Source: Sordariomycetes sp. S80-01Y (taxonomy: Eukaryota > Ascomycota > Sordariomycetes). Taken from it: DNA of 64,000 nucleotides. The notes beneath the pieces were generated by a model. It ran no database searches. It saw only the letters and a program-made list of their open reading frames with translations, and was not told the DNA's origin. Of this stretch, positions 55,241 to 64,000 are shown piece after piece. The DNA lies in assembly GCA_037042185.1 (NCBI GenBank), contig JAXQJY010000030.1:1550001-1614000 (forward strand), read 5' to 3'. Each line of letters starts with the position of its first letter. Position 1 is the stretch's first letter. Made by a program: the position numbers and the translations under genes.

Positions 55241-56834
55241 ATGGTGCTCACGGGCGCTGAAGTCGCGGCGCACAACGGGCCGGAATCCTGCTGGGTCATT
55301 GTTCATGTAAGCTTACCGTGCACAATTCCAGCACGCAGACACCAACAGAATCGCAGGGCAAAGCCTACGACGTGACCGACTTCCTACCAGGTAAGACGGC
55401 CCCTCCCTACCCAAACGAACTGAGCGAGACAGATGCTGAACGAGGACAGAACACCCTGGAGGCTCCAAAATTATCCTCAAATACGCTGGCAAAGATGCCA
55501 CCGAAGAGTACGAACCTATCCACCCCCCCGACACCCTCGACAAGTACCTCCCCGCCGACAAGCACCTCGGCGATGTCAACATGGCTACTGTCGAGGTCGA
55601 GGAGAAGGCCCAGGACCCTGAAGAGGAAGAGCGTCTACAGCGTGTTGAAGCCAAGCCTTTGCTGAGCCAGTGCTACAACCTCCACGACTTCGAGGCTGTG
55701 GCCAGGAGGGTCATGAAGAAGACGGCTTGGGGGTACTACTCGTCCGCGGCGGACGATGAGATCACCATGCGGGAGAACCACGCTGCTTTCCACAGGATTT
55801 GGTTCCGGCCGCAGATACTCGTGGACGTCGAACACGTGGACTTCTCCACGACCATGCTGGGCACCAAGACGGACATCCCCTTCTACGTGACCGCCACCGC
55901 CCTCGGCAAGTTGGGCAACCCGGAGGGAGAGGTCGTCCTCACCCGAGCGGCGGACAAGCACAACGTCATCCAGATGATCCCCACCCTCGCGTCCTGCTCC
56001 TTTGACGAGATCATGGACGCCGCTTCGAGCACTCAGGTGCAGTGGCTGCAGCTCTACGTCAACAAGGACCGCGACATCACAAAGAAGATCGTGCAGCACG
56101 CCGAAAGCCGCGGCTGCAAGGGACTGTTCATAACCGTCGATGCGCCGCAGCTCGGCCGCAGGGAGAAGGACATGCGAAGCAAGTTCGAGGATCCGGGCAG
56201 CAACGTGCAGTCGGGTACCACGACGGACACCAGCCAGGGCGCCGCGAGGGCCATCTCCTCCTTCATCGACCCGGCGCTGAAGTGGAGCGACATCCCGTGG
56301 TTCCAGAGCATCACCAAAATGCCCATCATCCTGAAGGGCGTGCAGAGGGTCGAGGACGTTGAGAAGGCCATTGAGGCTGGTGTTCAGGGTGTCGTGCTCT
56401 CGAACCACGGCGGCAGGCAGCTCGACTTTGCGCGATCGGGCGTCGAGATCTTGGCCGAGACGATGCCCATCCTGCGCAACAAGGGTTTGGACAAGAAGAT
56501 TGAGATATTTGTCGACGGTGGCATTCGACGAGCAACCGACATCCTAAAGTGTCTGTGCCTGGGCGCGACCGGCGTCGGCATCGGTCGTCCGTTCCTGTAC
56601 GCCATGAGCGCGTACGGCCAAGAGGGCGTTGAGCGTGCTTTCCAGCTGCTCAAGGATGAGATGGAGATGAACATGCGCTTGATCGGATGTACCAAGATCG
56701 AGGACCTCCATCCAGGCCTGGTGGACGTGAGGGGCTTGTTCGGACACTCGAATTCGACGCCGACGGATCACCTCAGTACGGCCGTGTACGACCCCTTGGC
56801 CGTGCCAGCCCAGAGGCCGAAGTCGAAGCTGTAG
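55241..56834 (+). CDS. CYB2: Flavocytochrome b2, L-lactate dehydrogenase (cytochrome) type
   Basis: Exons 55241-55306, 55357-55390 and 55450-56834 give 494 residues. The cytochrome b5 domain (1 to about 90) has both heme ligands, His35 in HPGG and His58 in YEPIHPP; the HPGG motif becomes visible only after joining the 34-nt second exon (DVTDFLP-E-HPGG). The FMN domain has the substrate and catalytic residues: Tyr in GYYSS, Tyr in LQLYVN, Asp in TVDAPQ, Lys in ILKGVQ, and the His-Gly-Gly-Arg in SNHGGRQLD (His near 352). It oxidises L-lactate to pyruvate and passes electrons to cytochrome c, or may act on another 2-hydroxy acid. No presequence precedes the b5 domain, unlike yeast Cyb2, so a cytosolic location is possible. 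It ends KSKL, close to but not a canonical peroxisomal SKL (the last three residues are SKL). Confidence 0.93.
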
Positions 56835-56962
56835 ACGGTACACAATGTTTTTGCATAGATGTTTCATTGGAATATACCGAAAGCAAGTTACTCCAGTGCC
56901 ATGCGCCTACCCAGTTCATTACTCATTTATGTATGACCTTCCCCCCGCAACGGTTACTTTCC

Positions 56963-59910
56963 TTAGAGCCCACGGAGGAATTCCTGCAGACTCATCGGTT
57001 TCCGCACCGCGTTGTTCAGTCCCTCGTTGTACGTGACCCAGACCTTCCTCTCCTCGCGCTTAGCCTTCTTCTCCCTGCTGTTGCCGTCGAGCTCGGCCAG
57101 CGGCTTCGCCTCGATGACGCGCCCGAAGAAGTCCTTCTTGACGACGGTCTCGCTCTTTGCGCTCTCGATGATGGCGGTGAGATTCTCCTTGTTGTCCATC
57201 GGCAAGACCGATTTAGTCGGCGTCGCGGAGGGGAGCGGACCGCCCGTAAAGCGTGCCTGGCGGGCTGCGTTCTCACGCTGGAGGATGGTGCGTTGCAGTT
57301 CGGCGTCGAGGACTTGGCGGACCGCGAAACGCACTGGTGCTTGCGAGGAGAGCAGGTTCGCGCCTGTATCGTAGGTGGAGAGGGCGTCGAGGTCACTGGG
57401 TCGCGGTCAGCATGGGCCTGTTCTGAAAAGGGGGAGGGAGGGTTGAGGGTCACTCACGGTTCCATGCGGTAGACAAACTGTGGCGTGCGGCTATTGAATC
57501 CTTCGCTCTCGATCTTGCCCTTGTGCAGTGAGATGCCTGTCTCGGCAAGGACCTCAGAGGCTCGCTTCACCATTAACTTCTCGCTCTCCTTGCGAACTGT
57601 AGCTGTGGTGCCGGTGCTGCCGCCCACAACGACGGGCTTGACGTCCGGTGAGACCAGACGGGTGAGGTAGGGGAGGAACTCCGTCGCCACGTCCTCAGCA
57701 CTCCGGAAGGAGCGCATGAGAGACGGCGGAAGCTGGGCTAGAATGGTTTGGAGCTGTGCCCGGTTGTGCTTCTCTGCTTCGAAAGCCTGGTAGTCTGCCC
57801 TGGGCCCTGAGAAAGGCAGGGACGGCGCCTCGCCCTCGGCGTCACCCCAGTGCTTGTCGTATCCCTTGCTGGGCACGTGTCGCTTCGGCGAAGCGAAGAG
57901 GTGATGGCACGCGAGAACGGGTTGGCTCAGATAGGGGGCTAGCTCCCACTCCTGACTAGCATAGAGCCTTCCCTGGCACTGATCATGGAAATGCAGCCAG
58001 TCGTACGCCTTGTTCGGCTTTGTGAGGAACGAGTCGTCGTTGAACTCCCTGTTGGGGTACTCTGCGAAGACCTCAGTGAGGATGTGGCTGATCTCGCCGC
58101 TTGTGTCAACCATCTCCCTCAGACGCTCCATGGAGTGCTTCTTCTGCTGCTCATTAAAGCCGAGCTCAGCGACGGGCTGTTCATGCTTGTTCTTGACCTC
58201 GGTGGGTCGCATGTTGACCTTGGGGAAGCCACCGCCTTCTTTGAAGAGACGGTTGACGATGTCCCGTGTGCTGCCGCGTCCAAGGCCTCGAGAACCTGCT
58301 GCGCCGTTCGATAGATCGTGCAGAATGTTTTTGTCGATCCACTGTCGCGTCAGGCGCTCGCTGTTGTTGATGTTCGAGGACCGAAAGCGTCCAGCGACCC
58401 ATTCGCCCACAACCATGACACCGCGTAGGTCACCTTCCACTGTGCTTTCGGTGCCTTTCCGAGCGTCGAGGCCGCTCATGCCCCATGCTGCCTCGCACAG
58501 CTTGCGCGCAGCGTCTTTGTCGCAGGGAATCGCTTCCTTGTCGAATACTGCCTTCAGGCGGCCAACGACAGCTTCGAGAGAAGGTCGGCCCACGCGCACT
58601 ATCTCAGCGAGGTTTGACTGACGAAGTGGCCTCAGAGATGGAGCGTAGAGGTCGTTGCAGATCAGAATGAGTGGCCTCATAAGTCGAAAGTCGTCACCTT
58701 TCTTGTTCCTGCGCGACCCAGGAGCCCCAGCGCCGCCGGCACCTGTGCTAGCGTTCTTCTGGTCCAACAGAACTAGGTCGATGAGAGCTTTGATGAAGCC
58801 TCCTTCTCCTGATCCCCCTGAACCGGTCACAACGCCATCGACCTCGTCAACGATAACGCACATGGGCTTGGCGGGCTTCGTAGAGCTGTCGCCGTCCTTG
58901 GTCTTGGTGACAGTCTTGACACTTTCAGTACCTAAAGTCGTGCGGATGCGGTTGTTGACCACATCTCGACTACGGTCGTCGCTGGCGTTGACCTCCACTG
59001 CCTCGTACCCGGCTTGCCTCGCGCAGACATGGGCTAAGGTTGTCTTACCCAAGCCAGGTGGCCCTGTCAGTAGCAGGATTTTCCTATGCGGCTTCTCGTC
59101 CTCGGGCTGCTGCTGTGGTCTTCCAGGTCGTCGAGCTATCTGAGGCCTTGATTTTGAGGCACCAGGGAAAACGACGTCGTCCCACCTCTTCAACCACTTG
59201 AGCACCATCCTGTTGGTACCATCGTCACCGCAAAGATCCATAAACGTCCGTGCCCGGTATTTCTCTGTCCAAAGCAGGTTCTTTTTTGACTTCTTTCCGG
59301 GTCTAACCTCTTCTGGTTCCGGGGGCACGTAGAAATCCTCGGTGGCTCTGCTTCGATTCTTCTCTTTTTCTTGCTCGTCCTTGGTGGCTTGGCTCATTAG
59401 GCTGTGAATGTCGATACCGTAGTACCCCCTCTTGGCTCGGCCCTCTTTGGTCTTAGTTCGTTGCGCCACCATCGATTCGTATGACTGGGCCGCAGAGGTC
59501 TTTCGTTCCTTGATCGTAATGGTCTTCCCGCTGGCAGTGGTACTGTCGTAGGTTTCTGGAGCGAGCAAGGCTCGAAGATCCCCGGAAAAGAGAGTATGCT
59601 GGGCTGGCAGCTCATCTGGCTTCTTTGGAGAGGGCTGGGTCGGGACACAAAGTTCGTCTTCGGGCTGGCCCTCGGTTACCCCATCCTCCACGGCTTCCTC
59701 ACCCCGGTTCTCCACGTTCTGAGTCCGCTCTTCTAACATGCGTCGCTTTGGGGCGGGCGCATCTTCGGGATCGTCATTATCTTCTTCTGAGTCCGACTCC
59801 ATTACAAATGGCCCAGATGACTTTTTGGGTTTCGTGCTGTCGTGTGGTCTGTCGCGCTTCGTTTTGGGCGAGCCCTGTGAAGGGCCTGTTGGCGGCGAGA
59901 GGGCGAGCAT
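56963..59910 (-). CDS. CTF18: CTF18, large subunit of the alternative clamp loader
   Basis: Read on the minus strand, exon 1 is 59910-57458 and exon 2 is 57395-56963, giving 961 residues. The start is the first ATG in frame (MLALSPPTG). The N-terminus is acidic and disordered (ESDSEEDNDDPED). The AAA+ ATPase has Walker A in LLTGPPGLGKTT (about 281-292), Walker B in CVIVDEVDG (about 351-359) and a sensor Asn in LILICNDLYAPSL. The 62-nt intron splits YRMEP from DLDALSTYD. The C-terminal region ends with VRKPMSLQEFLRGL, which resembles the segment that binds Dcc1-Ctf8. With Rfc2-5, Dcc1 and Ctf8 it loads PCNA on the leading strand through Pol epsilon, and is needed for sister chromatid cohesion. 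Yeast Ctf18 is 741 residues; longer forms occur in filamentous fungi. Confidence 0.95.
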
Positions 59911-60343
59911 CTTCGCGAGAATGGATACCGTTAATCCAGAATCGAAGCGATACCAAAGACATGAATTCAAATGCTTTTAAAGTAATCGAGAATGAACACT
60001 AACAAAGCTTGAGTTCGTCGACGCCGTCGCTGTATGGTGTGAAGTTGTGCCTTTATCAAATTGCGGCACCTTCCTTTGCTTGCTTGAATACATCGCGACG
60101 CGCTTCGACTTAAAGTGGTTGAGACGCGTTGAGACAGGGATCCACAAAAGAGTATGTCATTGGCCAGTATCTTGACCCCTGTAGCTCCATCGGGCGCGGG
60201 CTCGGATGAAAGCCTCTTCCGACATTGACGCCAAATTTTTGGATCACCGAACGTCGCGTGGACGACTCGCAAGCTCCAGCTTCGGCCATTCCCTTGACAA
60301 CAATTCCGTTATCCGGCCTGCTCATCGAGGCCGCACCGTCAAG
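59911..60343. other. Divergent intergenic region, 0.4 kb
   Basis: Shared promoter of CTF18 (-) and the mitoribosomal uS4 gene (+). No gene, repeat or RNA was seen. Confidence 0.5.
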
Positions 60344-62105
60344 ATGCGCAAACCGGCCAAATATCTCAACCTCAAGCGAGCGGTACGCTAACTACACTGT
60401 CCCTGCCTGGTACGCCAGGGCCCCTTTCGAACGAAGCAACTAACCCTCCCGACAGAGAATTCGTCAGTCATGGAACAAGCACAACCTCTATAACCTGGTC
60501 ATGATGACGGGTGGTGTCGACGTCAACAGCAAGAGGACATTCTTCCAGCAGAAATGGGCTGCCAAGTCCATGACCCGCGGCTACCACGGCGAGCACATCG
60601 CCGAGAAGAAATGGAAGCGCATGTTCTCTCGTCGACTTAGTTCGGCCGTCGATATGCCCCCGGAATATCTAGCCAAGTACGATGGCTCCGAGCAAGGTGC
60701 CGGCCGCGGCTCTGGGCTGACGACCAACGACGTCAAAGCGAGCAACTTTTCCAAGGAATTTGGGGGCCGACCGACGAAGCTTATGAATGCGCACTTCAAG
60801 ATGAACCAGGGCGGGCATACCGCGCAGACCAAGCTATTGACGCAGGGGATGGGCGACAAAGTAACACCGGTTATGCAGATGGTTTATGCGCCGTTGGAGA
60901 GGAGGTTAGACACGGCCATTTTCCGGTCATTGTTCGCGACGAGCATTCGTCAAGCCAGACAATTCGTCATTCACGGCGCTGTTACGGTCAACGGAAAGAA
61001 GGTACAGTGCATGTCCTCGTTACGGCTCGGATCGATCGCTGACCAATTCTAGATGTCCTATCCAGCGTACCGATTAAATCCCGGCGACATGTTCCAAGTC
61101 GACGCTGTCAAGGTCTTGGCCGCAACAGCTGCACAAAAGAAGGGCGACACGAACGCGAAAGCGAAGGAGATGGTAGCCAACAACAAGATCAAGTACGGAA
61201 ACTGGGAGAAGCGATACGAGCTACTCAACGAACGGATAAAGAAGCGAGGTGGCATTGTCGCGTTCAACCAGCCTTTGCCTCTGGAACTGGAGGGTGCGAA
61301 TGCTGAGGATGCCATTGATCAGAAGGCGACCGCCAAGGCCGCTGAAAAAGCTGCTAAGAAGGACGCTGAGGGTGATCAGTCGCCCGAGACGCACAGGAAG
61401 CTGATTAAGTTCGAGAAGACTTCCGAGACGATGACACCTGAGGAGCTGAGTGAAGAGATGAAGAGCGTCAAATTGGAGACAGCGCTGCTTGATGCGAAGT
61501 ATATCCTGACACAAGGAAAGGATCTCTCGGAGGAAGACCGGTTAATGAAGATTGCTTCATTTAAGGACCGACTAATTTACGCCGTCGGACCGTGGATCCA
61601 GACGCTGGAGCCTGCCAAGCTCCTGGAGGCACTGACGACTGAGTTGAGGGCAAGGAACATGCTCCGACGAGATGCAACCACTGGTACTGGGAAGAAGACG
61701 CCCAGCAACACCCACGATGTGGTGCGGAAGGCGCTTGAGATCGATGGTCACAGCTGGGGAAAGTCCCAGAAGATCAGGGGTATCACTGGACCATACCACG
61801 GTATCTCCAAGCCTCAGATGCATGAGCTGCAGAAGATCTTAGAAGCGAACGAGCAGAACGCCGTATCTGCCAAGAAGCCCTATGCTACGCCTTGGCAACC
61901 GCGGGCATGGATGAAGCCCTGGTGCTTTGTGCCGCGGTACCTCGAGGTGAACCACAAGATCTGTGCCGCTGTCTACCTGCGTCACCCGGTAGCGAGGAAG
62001 GGTCAGGCCGAGGTGCCGACGCCATTCCACTACTTCTCGAACCAGCTGGCGCACGCTTGGTACGTGACGAAGGGCGTGTCAAAGTACAAGCACAAGCCGC
62101 AGTAA
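60344..62105 (+). CDS. NAM9: Mitochondrial small-subunit ribosomal protein uS4 (Nam9)
   Basis: Exons 60344-60382, 60456-61001 and 61053-62105 give 545 residues. Exon 1 (39 nt) encodes [13 protein letters not shown]. The S4 RNA-binding domain lies at about 150-215 ([21 protein letters not shown], then [22 protein letters not shown]), interrupted by intron 2. The very basic N-terminus serves both RNA binding and probably mitochondrial import. A long Lys/Glu/Ala-rich insertion (about 235-340) and a C-terminal region with [23 protein letters not shown] are typical of fungal Nam9. It is a primary binder of the 15S rRNA 5' domain in the mitoribosome. It is longer than yeast Nam9 (486 residues), because of the insertion. 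Confidence 0.93.
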
Positions 62106-63025
62106 GGAAGGGCGTTTTTGTACACTACATAGAGGAAGCTAAGCTGCTGAGCGGGCGGTGTATACTAGACAAATGTTGTACCATTTTCTACGATGTCCTT
62201 AAATCAAAGACATGACGACAGTCCGCTTCTCGGTTCAGTTTGAGTTCAACGCTTTGCTGCCAATGGAGTCGGAGGTTGGGGAGATAAGCTCGTGGATGAC
62301 CATGCTAAAGATTCATGCGGGGGTCAGGTGGACAGCCAATCTGGGGTCGAGGCGGACACGCAATTGACGTCTTATCGAAAGCGAGTACAGCCAACAAACA
62401 GATAAGGCGGCATGATTAGACGTTCCATGTCAAGCCGCAGCGCCATCATGTGTTCTGCCCTTCGCTGCCGTGCAGCTATCTCGAGCAAGGCTCGGCGGGT
62501 GGTATCTCAGGGGAAGAGACCAAGGGCGGGGTTTTATGTTAAGCATCGGGGCGACACTTACACGCAGACGCTAACAGAAACTCTATCTTACCTTGCAACG
62601 GCGGTCCCAGACGTCGGATCAAGACTCGATCTTTCATCCTCAATAACGAACTCAATCCTCTTCTGAAAATCCCATCCCCAGAATCTGATTTCATCGCGCC
62701 CGCTGTGATTCGACAGCGTGAGGTCTGTCTACCCACTTCCCGAGCCTCGACCTACCTAGACTGCCGTGTCCGTGTGTCCGTCCGTCTCCTCGGAGTTGCA
62801 CGACTCAGACCCGCCCTCCCCGGTCGAGTCCCAGCACCTTGTCGACTGCATCGCTCTTCAATCCTCGCCGGAGATACAGCAATCGCCCTCTGTACGCCAT
62901 TCATTCCGCCGGCTGCGAGCATTGCACAAGCCGCGCGGGCCAACGACTCATCCGGCAACCCCACGGAGATCCTGCGCTCCGCCCGTTACTTGCCTTTTCT
63001 GTGTGGTGAGTTGTAGTGAGGGAGA
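62106..63025. other. Intergenic region, no gene seen
   Basis: 3' flank of uS4 and promoter and leader of the zinc cluster regulator. Open frames on both strands from 62,412 to 63,020 have no motif. Confidence 0.45.
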
Positions 63026-64000
63026 ATGGATGGCCCCGGTGCCGGTGCCACCCACTCGGGCGTCGATGATTTCTCATCCGCTCCGCGTGCGCAACAACCA
63101 CCACAAAAGAAGACGTCCCGTCGCAGGACAGGTGCTTCCTCACCAAAGAGGAGATGCGTCAGCACAGCTTGCATTGCCTGCCGGAAACGTAAAAGCAAAT
63201 GCGATGGCGCTCTTCCCAGCTGTGCGGCATGCGCCAGTGTATATGGCACTGAGTGCATCTACGACCCCAATTCCGACCACCGGAGGAAGGGCGTTTACAA
63301 AGACAAGGTCGACTCCATGAAGGCACGTAACTCGACGCTGCAGATCCTCATCGAGGCCATACTGAACGCTACCGAAGACGAGGCCTTTAGCATTGTCAAG
63401 AAAATCCGCACGTGCGACAGTCTGGACAGCGTGGCCGAGGCAATCCTGAAGCAGGAGTTTGAGCAGGAGAATGTCTCTTCCGATGAATCTGACATCGGTT
63501 TCGGGACGGGTCCCGAGGTTGAGGGCGAGAGGGACTTGGCCAGGAAGATGGGTGAGCTGAGAGTTGAGAATGGATCGGTGCGCTTCATCGGCGGCACGTC
63601 ACATCTCATCTATCTGAGCGATCCCCAGGTGAATATCAACGAAGAACCTTACCTCGAAGACTACGCCCCCGGGACCGACCCCATCACTACCTGGACCCGT
63701 GTGACCGACGATCCCGAACTCATCACTCATCTCATGAACAAGTACTTCAACTACCACTACCCCTACTTCACAACACTGTCACGAAAGATGTTTGAGATGG
63801 ACTACCTCAAAGGAAGGGCCGGTCTATCTCATTCGGGGACTGTATACTGTTCCTCCTTGCTAGTCAACGCCATGCTAGCCCTGGGCTGTCACTTCTCGGA
63901 TGTCGCGGGCGCATTTGGTACTCCGGGAGACTCCAGGACCAAGGGAGACCACTTCTTCGCCGAGGCAAAACGCATCATCATCGAAAACGGCGAGTACGAA
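63026..64000 (+). CDS. Zn2Cys6 transcription factor, cut by the window edge
   Basis: The frame from ATG at 63026 stays open to the last base (325 codons) with no stop or clear intron, so the gene continues to the right. The zinc cluster has six Cys at 49, 52, 59, 66, 69 and 77 (CIACRKRKSKC, then CAAC), preceded by a basic stretch KRRC. After it comes a linker with HRRKGVYKDK, an acidic helical stretch and SVRFIGGTSHLIYL near 200, the usual opening of the fungal-specific transcription factor domain of NirA/Nit-4-like regulators. The likely role is DNA-binding control of a metabolic pathway, target unknown. The listed end is the window boundary and not the gene end. Confidence 0.92.
   Translation, partial: MDGPGAGATHSGVDDFSSAPRAQQPPQKKTSRRRTGASSPKRRCVSTACIACRKRKSKCDGALPSCAACASVYGTECIYDPNSDHRRKGVYKDKVDSMKARNSTLQILIEAILNATEDEAFSIVKKIRTCDSLDSVAEAILKQEFEQENVSSDESDIGFGTGPEVEGERDLARKMGELRVENGSVRFIGGTSHLIYLSDPQVNINEEPYLEDYAPGTDPITTWTRVTDDPELITHLMNKYFNYHYPYFTTLSRKMFEMDYLKGRAGLSHSGTVYCSSLLVNAMLALGCHFSDVAGAFGTPGDSRTKGDHFFAEAKRIIIENGEYE

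Overview
This window is nuclear DNA from a filamentous ascomycete (Pezizomycotina, most likely a Sordariomycete). Genes are about 2.5 kb apart and unrelated in function, with short introns (about 47-170 nt) carrying fungal branch sites (CTAAC/CTGAC) just before the acceptor. It encodes fungal-lineage proteins: an arginine attenuator peptide, an ergosteryl-aspartate synthase type fusion, a P450foxy, a HET-C2 type glycolipid transfer protein, a PalA-clade BRO1 protein and a Zn2Cys6 regulator. I found 24 protein genes (one cut by the right edge) plus one regulatory uORF. I saw no tRNA, rRNA, transposon or CRISPR array. Exon joins were worked out by hand from splice signals, frame and family similarity.

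Layout. 0-8.3 kb (+): a two-RRM RNA-binding protein, an ArfGAP, ETF beta, and the arginine-specific carbamoyl phosphate synthase small subunit with its attenuator uORF. 8.7-12.1 kb (-): URB1/NPA1-like ribosome biogenesis factor with a GC-AG intron. 13.7-21.1 kb (+): a low-complexity unknown, a membrane-anchored histidine acid phosphatase, a small single-pass membrane protein, and an inositol monophosphatase. 21.3-22.5 kb (-): La protein. 23.8-26.3 kb (+): cPLA2-type phospholipase. 26.6-27.8 kb (-): mitoribosomal RNase III-fold protein. 28.1-32.0 kb (+): an 89-residue membrane protein and a RING E3 ligase. 33.7-37.1 kb (+): a self-sufficient P450-reductase fusion. 37.6-40.4 kb (-): AspRS-DUF2156 fusion. 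42.7-43.9 kb (+): alpha/beta hydrolase. 45.4-46.1 kb (-): glycolipid transfer protein. 47.3-50.0 kb (+): phospholipase D. 51.3-54.5 kb (+): BRO1. 55.2-56.8 kb (+): cytochrome b2 type lactate dehydrogenase. 57.0-59.9 kb (-): CTF18. 60.3-62.1 kb (+): mitoribosomal uS4. 63.0 kb to the edge (+): Zn2Cys6 factor.

The most interesting content is threefold. First, the AspRS-DUF2156 fusion (ErdS type, tRNA-dependent sterol aspartylation) is divergent from an alpha/beta hydrolase that could be its deacylating partner. Second, the arginine attenuator peptide is split over three exons, the middle one only 13 nt, so that splicing as well as arginine could decide what the leader does. Third, there are two independent GC-AG introns (URB1 and BRO1). 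Between 33.7 and 50 kb several membrane-lipid genes lie together, but this may be chance.
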